DNA from: Pseudomonadota bacterium
GTDB lineage: Bacteria > Pseudomonadota > Gammaproteobacteria > Burkholderiales > Thiobacillaceae
Assembly (NCBI GenBank): GCA_021780975.1
Contig: JAJXXS010000152.1
Coordinates: 1 to 5,632, forward strand
Length of the DNA stretch: 5,632 nt
Direction: 5' to 3'
Part shown: positions 1 to 5,632 of the stretch, piece after piece
How positions within the stretch are numbered: the stretch's first letter is position 1
Layout: each line of letters starts with the position of its first letter
The notes under the pieces: generated by a model
What the model saw: the letters and a program-made list of their open reading frames with translations, nothing else
Told to the model about the DNA's origin: nothing
The model's database searches: none
Translations under genes and position numbers: made by a program

Positions 1-46
1 AGGCCTTGTTCTTGACGCTGAAAGCGAGGAGTTCGGATATGTCCAC
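1..46 (-). CDS. pilT: PilT twitching-motility ATPase, N-terminal fragment
   Basis: Reading the minus strand from a GTG at 46-44 gives (M)DISELLAFSVKNKA, which runs off the left edge of the window. This is the characteristic beginning of PilT (family pattern MDI-x-ELLAFSVKNKASDLHL), the hexameric cytoplasmic ATPase that powers type IV pilus retraction. Only 15 codons are visible, so the ATPase motifs cannot be checked. No in-frame ATG lies in the few codons upstream, so GTG is the likely start, although no strong Shine-Dalgarno sequence precedes it. The gene is divergent from yggS. pilT next to yggS-proC is a common proteobacterial arrangement, which supports the call despite the short fragment. 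A PilU-type paralog cannot be fully excluded, but the opening residues fit PilT better. Confidence 0.85.
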   Translation of the reverse strand, partial: MDISELLAFSVKNKA

Positions 47-74
47 GGGGCAATCGTCCGGTTGGCAGTTGGCG

Positions 75-80
75 GATAAT
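75..80 (+). promoter_or_regulatory. possible -10 hexamer overlapping the annotated yggS start
   Basis: GATAAT matches the sigma-70 -10 consensus at five of six positions and ends inside the ATG at 79. No convincing -35 box sits 16-18 nt upstream. If the hexamer is used, transcription would begin near 86-88 and the ATG at 79 would not be in the message, so yggS would need a later start such as the TTG at 118. The pilT-yggS gap is only 32 nt, so promoters for both genes must overlap coding sequence. This is a weak call from one hexamer. Confidence 0.22.
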
Positions 81-840
81 GCGTATTCAACCCAATAACG
101 ACTGCACGCGATTCAACTTGAGCGACCCCCCCACGCAAAACCTCGCCGCCAATCTGACAGCCGTCCGGACGCGCATCGCCGCAGCCGCCCGTGCGGCCGG
201 CCGCGAGCCGACGGGCATCGGCCTGATCGGCGTAGGCAAGGGCGTGGCAGGCGCCGCATTGCGTGCCGCCGCCCAGATCGGGCTCAAGGATTTTGGCGAA
301 AGCTACCTGCAGGAGGCTCTGCCGAAAATGGCGCAACTGGCAGACCTGCCCGTTACCTGGCATTTCATCGGCCCGCTGCAGAGCAACAAGACGCGGCCGG
401 TGGCGGAACGCTTCGCCTGGGTCCACAGCGTGGATCGCCTCAAGCTGGCCCAGCGCCTCTCCGCCCAGCGCCCCGCCAGCCTTCCGCCGCTGCAGGTCTG
501 CCTGCAGGTCAATGTCAGCGGCGAAGCCAGCAAGAGCGGGGCCGAGGAATCGCAACTCGCGGAACTGGCGCAGGCCGTTGCCCGCCTACCACGGTTACAA
601 TTGCGGGGGCTGATGGCCATCCCCGCCCCGGCCGCCGGGCTTGATGCCCAAAGAATCCCCTTTGCGCGCCTCAGGGGCATGCTGGAGAACCTCAACGCCA
701 GCGGTCTCGCTCTGGACACCCTTTCCATGGGCATGTCGGCGGACCTGGAGGCGGCGGTCCTGGAGGGAGCGAACTGGGTGCGGGTGGGGACAGCCCTGTT
801 TGGCGCGCGTACGAAACCGGCCGTGGAGCAGCAGGCATGA
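79..840 (+). CDS. yggS: YggS/PLPBP family pyridoxal phosphate homeostasis protein
   Basis: This 253-residue protein belongs to the YggS/PROSC (PLPBP) family: single-domain PLP-binding barrel proteins without known enzymatic activity that help control cytosolic vitamin B6 and amino-acid/keto-acid pools. Visible family motifs are WHFIGPLQSNK (94-104), QVNVSGEASKSG (143-154), LRGLMAIPAP (175-184), LSMGMSADLEAAV (215-227) and VRVGTALFGAR (234-244). The PLP-binding lysine is expected at K54, in GVGKGVA where most relatives have AVSKTKP or similar. The following DFGESYLQEA has Ser where DFGEN is near-universal. The phosphate-binding part looks intact. The ATG at 79 gives about 17 residues before the NLAANLTAVR helix where family members normally start, and GGCGG at 71-75 is too close to be a good ribosome site. 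A TTG at 118 (240 residues) would fit family length better. The stop overlaps the proC start (ATGA), so it heads a coupled operon. Confidence 0.93.
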   Translation: MRIQPNNDCTRFNLSDPPTQNLAANLTAVRTRIAAAARAAGREPTGIGLIGVGKGVAGAALRAAAQIGLKDFGESYLQEALPKMAQLADLPVTWHFIGPLQSNKTRPVAERFAWVHSVDRLKLAQRLSAQRPASLPPLQVCLQVNVSGEASKSGAEESQLAELAQAVARLPRLQLRGLMAIPAPAAGLDAQRIPFARLRGMLENLNASGLALDTLSMGMSADLEAAVLEGANWVRVGTALFGARTKPAVEQQA

Positions 841-1655
841 CAGACAGCATTACCTTCATCGGCGGCGGCAACATGGCCACCGCCATCATCGCCGGCCTCG
901 CCGGCAAGGGCGCGGCCGGCGAGCACATTGAGGTCGTCGACCCCTCCGACGATGCCCATGGTCGCCTGGCGGGACGCTTCGGCGTCACCCTGCGGCGCGA
1001 CCTGGCCCACGCCCACTTGGGCCACACCGTCATCCTGGCGGTGAAGCCCCAGCAGATTCCGGAGATCGCGCGGCAACTCGCCCCCCGCCTGGGCGAGCGG
1101 CTGGTCGTTTCGATCGCGGCCGGAATACGCGTGGCCGACCTGGGACGCTGGCTGGGAGGGCATCAACGCATCGTGCGCACCATGCCCAATACCCCAGCCA
1201 TGGTAGGTGCCGGCATCACCGCCCTATACGCACCGCCCGCGGTCTCCGCCGCAGAGCGTTCGCGCGCCGAGGCCATCCTGCGCGCCGTAGGCGCTGCCGT
1301 ATGGGTGCCGGAGGAAAACCAACTGGACGCCGTCACCGCGGTTTCCGGCAGCGGCCCCGCCTATGTGTTCTATTTCATGGAAGCGCTCGAGGCTGCCGCC
1401 ATCGCCCAAGGCCTGGCGCCAGAGGTCGCGCGCCAGCTTGCCCTGCAGACTTTTGTCGGCGCCGCACGCCTGGCGCTGGAATCGGGCGAGGAGCCCGCCA
1501 CCCTGCGCAGCCGCGTCACCTCCAAGGGCGGCACCACGGAACGTGGCGTGGCGGCCCTGGAAAGCGCGGGGGTGCGGGATGCCTTGGCCACCGCCGTCGC
1601 GGCCGCTGAGCGGCGCTCCCGTGAGCTCGGGGACGAACTGGGAGCGCTCCCATGA
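837..1655 (+). CDS. proC: pyrroline-5-carboxylate reductase
   Basis: ProC catalyses the last step of proline synthesis, the NAD(P)H-dependent reduction of 1-pyrroline-5-carboxylate to proline in the cytoplasm. The 272-residue length is typical. The N-terminal Rossmann domain shows the dinucleotide loop FIGGGNMA (7-14) and the AVKPQ segment (68-72), then RTMPNTPA (114-121). The C-terminal dimerisation and substrate domain carries DAVTAVSGSGPAYVFYFMEA (164-183) and VTSKGGTTE (227-235), the strongest ProC signatures. No residue of these motifs looks lost. The start codon overlaps the yggS stop in ATGA, and GGAG at 825-828 lies 8 nt upstream as a ribosome site inside the yggS end. The stop in turn overlaps the yggT start, so expression is probably translationally coupled on both sides. 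Identity is near certain. Confidence 0.98.
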   Translation: MTDSITFIGGGNMATAIIAGLAGKGAAGEHIEVVDPSDDAHGRLAGRFGVTLRRDLAHAHLGHTVILAVKPQQIPEIARQLAPRLGERLVVSIAAGIRVADLGRWLGGHQRIVRTMPNTPAMVGAGITALYAPPAVSAAERSRAEAILRAVGAAVWVPEENQLDAVTAVSGSGPAYVFYFMEALEAAAIAQGLAPEVARQLALQTFVGAARLALESGEEPATLRSRVTSKGGTTERGVAALESAGVRDALATAVAAAERRSRELGDELGALP

Positions 1656-2227
1656 TCGCCGACGGCCTGCAGTTCGTCGTTCAGTCGCTCGGCAACCTGT
1701 TTCTCTTCGCCATCCTGCTGCGCTTTGCCATGCAGATGTTCCGGGCACCGTTCGGAAATCCCTTCGGCCAGTTCGTGGTGGCGTTCACGGATTTTCTGGT
1801 GCGCCCTCTGCGCCGCGTCATTCCCGGCTACAAAGGTTTCGATTTTGCCAGCCTGGTGGGCGCCTGGCTGGTGGAATACCTGATACAGATCATGCTCTTG
1901 TGGTCGAGCGGCTTTCCCTTCCGCCTCGCCGCCGGCGCCGCCCTGCCGGCACTCGCGCTGCTTGCCCTGGTCAAGCTGGTGGAACTCGCCATCTACCTTG
2001 TGATCGGCCTTACCGTGATCCGGGCGATACTTTCGTGGGTGAATCCTTACTCGCCTCTGGCACCTGTCATTTACGCGCTCAGCGAGCCCATCCTGGCGCC
2101 GCTGCGACGCATCATCCCGCTCGTGGGCAACGTTGACCTGAGCCCGCTGGTGGTCTTTTTTGTCGGCCAGTTGATCATCCTCGTGCCGCTGCGCGCCATC
2201 GAGATGGCGATACTCAGGAGCTTCTGA
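1652..2227 (+). CDS. yggT: YggT family inner-membrane protein with two YGGT units
   Basis: A hydrophobic 191-residue protein with about four membrane segments (around 6-30, 66-86, 93-127 and 163-182). It contains two copies of the YGGT unit. The first has NPFGQF, then LVRPLRRVIPG (49-59), then FDFASLV. The second has SPLAPV, then ILAPLRRIIPL (147-157), then VDLSPLV. This is the usual proteobacterial two-unit form, built by ancient internal duplication. Related YlmG/SepG-type proteins in Gram-positive bacteria and plastids are linked to cell division and nucleoid or envelope organisation. In proteobacteria the function is poorly defined, with reports of a role in osmotic or ion stress, so no reaction is assigned. 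The start overlaps the proC stop (ATGA), with a good ribosome site GGGAG at 1640-1644. Its last bases supply the ribosome site of the next gene. Confidence 0.95.
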   Translation: MIADGLQFVVQSLGNLFLFAILLRFAMQMFRAPFGNPFGQFVVAFTDFLVRPLRRVIPGYKGFDFASLVGAWLVEYLIQIMLLWSSGFPFRLAAGAALPALALLALVKLVELAIYLVIGLTVIRAILSWVNPYSPLAPVIYALSEPILAPLRRIIPLVGNVDLSPLVVFFVGQLIILVPLRAIEMAILRSF

Positions 2228-2520
2228 TGTCGTCCTGGGCACGCCGCGGGGATGACGGCCGCTGGATCTTTTCCCTCTACATAACGCCCGGTGCCGGCCA
2301 AAATCTCGTCGCCGGGGAACGTGACGGGCGCCTGCACATCAAGCTCGCGGCACGCGCTGCCGACAATCAGGCCAACGCAGCCCTGCTCAAGTTTCTTGCC
2401 GCGCAGCTGGCGGTGGCAAAAACCCGCCTGGAACTGCTGAAAGGGGACACAAGCCGGCAAAAACTGGTGGCAGCCCCGGGCGAAGCCGCGCCCGAACGGC
2501 TGCTGGAAAACGCATCCTGA
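2227..2520 (+). CDS. yggU: DUF167 / YggU family protein
   Basis: A 97-residue DUF167 (YggU) family protein. Visible family features are the strand pattern FSLYITPGAGQNLVAGERDG (15-34), followed by LHIKLAARAADNQANAAL (36-53), which holds the conserved A-x-x-D-x-Q-A-N-x-x-L core. Next come KFLAAQLAVAK (55-65) and LLKGDTSRQKLV (70-81), matching the family's KG-x-x-SR-x-K segment. The fold is known from structural genomics, but the biochemical role is not established and none is assigned. It starts at a TGATG overlap with the yggT stop, and AGGAG at 2216-2220 sits 6 nt before the ATG, a strong site that fixes the start. DUF167 genes commonly follow yggT, as here. The first 11 residues (MSSWARRGDDG) are a little longer than in some relatives but unremarkable. 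Confidence 0.94.
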   Translation: MSSWARRGDDGRWIFSLYITPGAGQNLVAGERDGRLHIKLAARAADNQANAALLKFLAAQLAVAKTRLELLKGDTSRQKLVAAPGEAAPERLLENAS

Positions 2521-2543
2521 CACCCCTGGAAAAAGACCGCCCG

Positions 2544-4439
2544 ATGACCGCACTGCTGGAACAGGAAATCGCCGACTACACCGCGCGCCGCGACCGCCTC
2601 GTCGAAGCCATCCACACGTTCATCCACTGGCTGGATGCGCACGAGGGCGTGGATGGCGAACGCAACCTGCGCTTGCTCGACAGCGCGGAAGCGTTGCAGC
2701 GCGACCGCCTGACGCTCGCCTTCGTGGCGGAATATTCGCGTGGCAAGAGCGAACTTATCAACGCCCTGTTCTTCGCCGATCACCGCCAGCGCCTGCTGCC
2801 GTCGGACGCCGGGCGCACGACGATGTGCCCCACCGAGATCGCCTACGACCCGCAGGAGGAGTCGTGTCTCAAGCTGCTGCCGATCGAGACGCGCCTGGCG
2901 GAGGAAGCCATAGCCCACCTCAAGCTCAAACCGGTGGAATGGGTGAAGCTCAAGCTTGATCCCGAAAACCGCGAGGAGTGGCCGCAGGTTCTCCTCAAAC
3001 TCAGGGAAACCCGGCGCGTGCCGCCCGAAACCGCGCGCGCGCTGGGGCTGCTGGATCCGCAAAGCGGGGATGAAAACCTGGGGGAAGACGGCTGTGTCGA
3101 TATTCCCGCCTGGCGCTACGCCCTTCTCAACCTGCCCCATCCCTTGCTGGAGGCGGGGCTGGTGCTCCTCGACACGCCCGGCCTCAACGCCCTCGGCAGC
3201 GAGCCGGAACTCACCCTGTCGGCCATCCCGAACGCCCACGCCATCATATTCCTGCTCGCCGCCGACGCCGGGGTGACGCGCAGCGACCTGGAAATCTGGC
3301 AGAAGTACGTGCACAAGCACGTCAACTTCCACGTGGCCGTCCTCAACAAGATAGACACCCTGTGGGATGAAATGAAGCCTGCCGAGGAGATCCGTGCCGG
3401 CATCGAGCGCCAGGTGCAGGATACCGCGCGCATCCTCAAGCTGCCGCTGGAGCAGGTATTTGCGCTGTCGGCCCGCAGCGCCCTGGTCGGACGGGTCAAG
3501 CAGGACGCCGACCTGCTGGCGCGCTCCGGCGTGCTGTCACTGGAACACCTGCTGGCGCACAAAATCATTCCCGCGCGCCGCGAGATCCTCTGCCACACCA
3601 CCCTGCACGACATGGAAGCGCGCCTCGCCGGCCACCAGGCCCGCCTCGCCGAGCGCGCCCACCAGGTCAGCCGCCATCTGGTCGAACTGTCGCAGCTGTC
3701 GGGCAAGAACCGCGACATGGTGCAGCAGTTGCGCGACGAGGTCATGCAGGAAAAGGAACGCTACGAGGCCACTGCCGAACGCTTCCGCCACCTGCGCGCG
3801 CAGATCCTGCGCCAGGGCGAGGAACTGCTCGGCCTGCTGTCGAAGGAGAACCTCTCCGCCCTGCTGGCTGATGCCATGCCCGACATGGAAAGCGCGTGGA
3901 CGACCGGAGGACTGACCGGCGCCATGCGCCGCCTCGCCGAGGGAGCGCATGAACGCTTTGCGCGCGCCAGCCGCATGGGCCACAACATCCAGGGTTTTCT
4001 GCACGACACCTGCGAACGCTTCGTGCACATGCATGGCTTCAAGCCCATGCAGGCGCCGGCACTCGACCTGCAGCGCTATCGCCAGCGCATGGAGGCCCTG
4101 GTAAGGGAAGCCGAGGACTTCTGCCGCGATCCCACCAACCTGGTGCTGGAAAAGCGCTTCATGATCCGCCGCTTCATCGCCAACGTGGTACAGGAAGCGG
4201 TCAAGACCTACAGCCTGGCGGCGCAGGAGACGGACCGCTGGCTGCAGCTCGCCATCACGCCCATCACCGTGCGCGTGCGCGAACACAAGCAGATTCTGGA
4301 CGAGCGCTTGGACAACCTGAAGAAAATCCTCGCCAACACCGAGGCCCTGCAGGGCCGCATGCTGGAGATGAAACAGGAACTGGCGGAACTGAAACTACGC
4401 CGCACGGAACTGGAAGACATCGCCCACGCCCTGCCCTGA
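2544..4439 (+). CDS. dynamin-like GTPase (dynamin superfamily)
   Basis: A 631-residue GTPase of the bacterial dynamin-like superfamily, large proteins that couple GTP hydrolysis to membrane binding or remodelling. The G motifs are visible in order: G1 AEYSRGKS (62-69), G2 RTTMCPTE (91-98), G3 DTPG (210-213), G4 NKID (268-271) and a likely G5 SAR (309-311). The first G1 position is Ala instead of Gly (allowed in the [AG]xxxxGK[ST] pattern), and Glu follows GKS where relatives often have Thr. About 110 residues separate G2 from G3, a long insert rich in Leu, Lys and Glu. The C-terminal half is charged and helical, with likely coiled coils around 355-430 and 575-626. No clear transmembrane segment or signal peptide is seen, so membrane contact would be peripheral. 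It starts 23 nt after yggU with a weak GGAAAAAGA ribosome site at 2528-2536, and is probably the last gene of the operon. The cellular role and partner membrane are unknown. Confidence 0.92.
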   Translation: MTALLEQEIADYTARRDRLVEAIHTFIHWLDAHEGVDGERNLRLLDSAEALQRDRLTLAFVAEYSRGKSELINALFFADHRQRLLPSDAGRTTMCPTEIAYDPQEESCLKLLPIETRLAEEAIAHLKLKPVEWVKLKLDPENREEWPQVLLKLRETRRVPPETARALGLLDPQSGDENLGEDGCVDIPAWRYALLNLPHPLLEAGLVLLDTPGLNALGSEPELTLSAIPNAHAIIFLLAADAGVTRSDLEIWQKYVHKHVNFHVAVLNKIDTLWDEMKPAEEIRAGIERQVQDTARILKLPLEQVFALSARSALVGRVKQDADLLARSGVLSLEHLLAHKIIPARREILCHTTLHDMEARLAGHQARLAERAHQVSRHLVELSQLSGKNRDMVQQLRDEVMQEKERYEATAERFRHLRAQILRQGEELLGLLSKENLSALLADAMPDMESAWTTGGLTGAMRRLAEGAHERFARASRMGHNIQGFLHDTCERFVHMHGFKPMQAPALDLQRYRQRMEALVREAEDFCRDPTNLVLEKRFMIRRFIANVVQEAVKTYSLAAQETDRWLQLAITPITVRVREHKQILDERLDNLKKILANTEALQGRMLEMKQELAELKLRRTELEDIAHALP

Positions 4440-4463
4440 CCTGCGGGGTAATGCAGGACGTCC
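4440..4463. other. convergent junction with weak hairpin, no clear terminator
   Basis: Only 23 nt separate the convergent stop codons of the dynamin-like gene and the TtcA-like gene. They contain a 5-bp inverted repeat, CCTGC at 4440-4444 and GCAGG at 4453-4457 with an 8-nt loop, and an overlapping palindrome GGACGTCC at 4456-4463 that reaches one base into the TtcA-like stop codon. Neither is followed by a T-run on either strand, so this does not look like a normal intrinsic terminator. Transcripts may end inside the opposing gene or by Rho. Confidence 0.3.
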
Positions 4464-5269
4464 TACGGCGCCGCCCCCAGCAGCGGCTTCATGGCCGCGA
4501 GCAGATTGCCGAACAGGGCCGGATGCTGGCGCTCCTGCTCGGCCAGCAGCGGCTTCATGGCCGCGAGCAGATTGCCGAACAGGGCCGGATGCTGGCGCTC
4601 CTGCTCGGCCAGCAGCGCCTTCATGGCGAAGCGCTGCTGCGGCATGGCGAAACAGGCCGGGCAGTTTTCCTGCACCACCGGCAGATTCGCCTTCGCGGCA
4701 TAGTCGCGGGTCTGGCGTTCGCGTACATAAACGAAGGGACGGATGACCCGCACGTCGCCGGCGTCGTTGCGATAATGGGCCTGCATGGTGCGCAGCTTGC
4801 CGCCGAAGAAGGCCGACATGAGAAAGGTTTCCGCCAGATCGTCCAGATGCTGCGCCAGCGCCAGCACGTTGTAACCCCTGTCCCGGCAGACGCGGTATAG
4901 CACGCCGCGCCGCATGCGCGAGCAATAGGCGCAAAAGCTGTCGCCGTCCAGCAGCTTATGCTTCGCGTCCTCCAGTATGGGCTGCGACTCGAAGAAATAC
5001 GGGATGCCCAGTTGCGCCAGATAGGGGATGAGCGGGCGCGGATCGTAGTCGGGCGATTGCGGATCGACGGTGCAGGCCCCTAGTTCGAACCTGACCGGCG
5101 CCTTGTGCTGCAGGTGGCGCAGCACGTGCAGCAGCGAGAGCGAGTCCTTGCCGCCCGACAACCCCAGCAACACGCGGTCGCCGGAGCGGATCATGGCGTA
5201 GTCGCCGATGGCGCGGCCGGCCTTGGTGACCAGGGAGCGGGGCGGTTGTTCAGGCGTGGGCAGGCTCAT
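4463..5269 (-). CDS. ttcA: TtcA-like PP-loop ATPase (tRNA 2-thiocytidine family)
   Basis: A 268-residue PP-loop adenylating protein related to TtcA, which uses ATP and an Fe-S cluster to thiolate cytidine 32 of tRNAs in the cytoplasm. Visible features: an N-terminal helix with AIGDYAMIRSGDRVLLGLSG, then the PP-loop SGGKDS (38-43), CAYCSRMRRGVLYR (113-126) with the CxxC pair, LAQHLDDLAET (138-148), FFGGKLRTM (154-162), VIRPFVYVRE (175-184) and a second CPAC pair (203-206). These cysteines correspond to the TtcA cluster ligands. It differs from the E. coli type in having HLDD for HRDD and CPACFAMPQQR after the second pair, so it may be a separate subfamily with another tRNA or sulfur target. 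The C-terminus contains two copies of a 22-residue unit (218-239 and 240-261). Its start lies inside the end of the upstream exporter gene (20-nt overlap) with no evident ribosome site, suggesting coupling. Family membership is firm; the exact reaction is inferred. Confidence 0.88.
   Translation of the reverse strand: MSLPTPEQPPRSLVTKAGRAIGDYAMIRSGDRVLLGLSGGKDSLSLLHVLRHLQHKAPVRFELGACTVDPQSPDYDPRPLIPYLAQLGIPYFFESQPILEDAKHKLLDGDSFCAYCSRMRRGVLYRVCRDRGYNVLALAQHLDDLAETFLMSAFFGGKLRTMQAHYRNDAGDVRVIRPFVYVRERQTRDYAAKANLPVVQENCPACFAMPQQRFAMKALLAEQERQHPALFGNLLAAMKPLLAEQERQHPALFGNLLAAMKPLLGAAP
4477..4617. repeat. 66-bp perfect tandem duplication in the ttcA-like 3' end
   Basis: The segments 4477-4542 and 4543-4608 are identical at every base, and the first 9 bases of a third period follow at 4609-4617 before the pattern breaks (C at 4618 where the repeat has G). 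The period of 66 keeps the reading frame and adds 22 residues to the TtcA-like protein. Each unit reads LLAEQERQHPALFGNLLAA plus MK, preceded by Ala in the first copy and Pro in the second. No direct repeat like this occurs elsewhere in the window. Complete identity, including third codon positions, points to a recent duplication or to an assembly error. Confidence 0.97.
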
Positions 5270-5632
5270 GGAATTGCAGGCGATGGAGATGGGCGTAGGC
5301 GCCGCCCTGAGCGATCAGTTCGCGGTGCGAGCCGACTTCGACGATGCGCCCACCCTGCAGCACGACGATGCGGTCGGCCTTTTCGATGGTCGACAGACGA
5401 TGGGCGATGACGATGGTGGTGCGACCCTGCATGAGCGTCTCCAGCGCGGCCTGCACATGACGCTCGGACGCGGTGTCGAGCGCCGAGGTGGCCTCGTCGA
5501 GGATAAGGATGGGCGCGTCCTTCAGCAGCGCGCGCGCGATCGCCACGCGCTGGCGCTGGCCGCCGGACAGCCGCGTGCCGTTTTCGCCCACCGGCGTGTC
5601 CAGCCCTTCCGGCAGCATGGCGATGAACTCCC
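5250..5632 (-). CDS. msbA: MsbA-type ABC exporter, C-terminal nucleotide-binding part
   Basis: The last 126 codons of an ABC exporter with fused membrane and ATPase domains; the 5' part lies beyond the right edge. Reading starts mid-gene with EFIAMLPEGLDTPVGENG, the stretch after the Q-loop in this family. Then come the signature LSGGQRQRVAIARAL, Walker B with D-loop ILILDEATSALD, the H-loop IVIAHRLST, and the C-terminal VLQGGRIVEVGSH. Similarity is best to MsbA, the inner-membrane flippase for lipid A-core. Other lipid or peptide exporters of the same subfamily share these motifs, and the distinguishing membrane domain is not visible. An internal ATG at 5618 is not a start, because the frame is open to the window edge with family-like residues. 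The TGA at 5252-5250 lies 20 nt inside the TtcA-like gene, so the two are probably co-transcribed. Confidence 0.85.
   Translation of the reverse strand, partial: EFIAMLPEGLDTPVGENGTRLSGGQRQRVAIARALLKDAPILILDEATSALDTASERHVQAALETLMQGRTTIVIAHRLSTIEKADRIVVLQGGRIVEVGSHRELIAQGGAYAHLHRLQFHEPAHA

Noticed and set aside
303..1166. Long minus-strand open frame (287 codons) antisense to yggS and proC
   Set aside because: It is the mirror of two certain genes in high-GC DNA, has low-complexity composition and no recognisable family, and lacks a ribosome site.
1867..2153. Three GCTGGTGG octamers (1867, 1975, 2146) identical to E. coli Chi, all within yggT
   Set aside because: They arise from common Leu-Val codons in a hydrophobic gene, and Chi sequence differs between lineages. 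There is no reason to infer function.
1730..2190. The two similar halves of YggT as a novel repeat
   Set aside because: Two YGGT units are the normal architecture of proteobacterial YggT, and the halves are diverged, not recent.
1370..2242. Long minus-strand open frame (290 codons) antisense to proC and yggT
   Set aside because: Its His/Gln/Asp/Arg-rich translation is typical of the complement of hydrophobic and high-GC genes. The plus-strand genes are certain.
2367..3332. Minus-strand open frame (321 codons) antisense to yggU and the dynamin-like gene
   Set aside because: It spans two real genes and their spacer, shows no family motif, and is explained by codon bias of the plus-strand genes.
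4451..4900. Plus-strand open frame (149 codons) containing the tandem repeat
   Set aside because: It lies opposite the TtcA-like gene. The 66-bp period is a multiple of three, so every frame stays open through the repeat. The translation resembles no family.
4395..4934. Minus-strand open frame (179 codons) in another frame of the TtcA-like gene, with Ala/Gly-rich repeats
   Set aside because: It is a frame-shifted shadow. The repeats in it are only the DNA duplication read in a wrong frame.
5616..5618. ATG in the msbA-type frame as a gene start
   Set aside because: The frame stays open to the window edge and the upstream residues (EFIA) match the family, so this is an internal Met of a truncated gene.

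Overview
This is a gene-dense, high-GC window with almost no non-coding DNA. It looks like chromosomal core sequence from a proteobacterium. The divergent pilT / yggS-proC-yggT arrangement, the PilT start (DISELLAFSVKNKA) and an MsbA-type exporter next to a TtcA-like protein suggest a beta- or sulfur-oxidiser-type gammaproteobacterium. That placement is inference from gene content. No tRNA, rRNA, CRISPR array, insertion sequence or phage gene was seen.

Left edge (1-46, minus): the first codons of the twitching ATPase gene pilT, read leftwards out of the window. Centre (79-4439, plus): a compact five-gene run of yggS (PLP homeostasis protein), proC (pyrroline-5-carboxylate reductase), yggT (membrane protein with two YGGT units), yggU (DUF167) and a large dynamin-like GTPase. 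The first four overlap at their stop/start codons (ATGA, ATGA, TGATG), which indicates one transcript with translational coupling. The GTPase starts 23 nt after yggU. yggS-proC-yggT is a widely conserved neighbourhood. The dynamin-like GTPase is the accessory member and the most interesting passenger.

Right part (4463-5632, minus): the 3' end of an msbA-type lipid exporter gene runs with a 20-nt overlap into a TtcA-like PP-loop gene, which is convergent with the GTPase gene across a 23-nt gap. The 3' end of the TtcA-like gene carries two nucleotide-identical tandem copies of a 66-bp unit. They duplicate 22 residues of the C-terminal tail in frame.

Most of the window is well-understood housekeeping sequence, and I did not find a clearly new multi-gene system. 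The points worth a second look are the perfect 66-bp duplication, the altered active-site neighbourhood and uncertain start of YggS, the dynamin-like GTPase at the end of the yggS-proC-yggT operon, and the divergent TtcA subfamily coupled to msbA.
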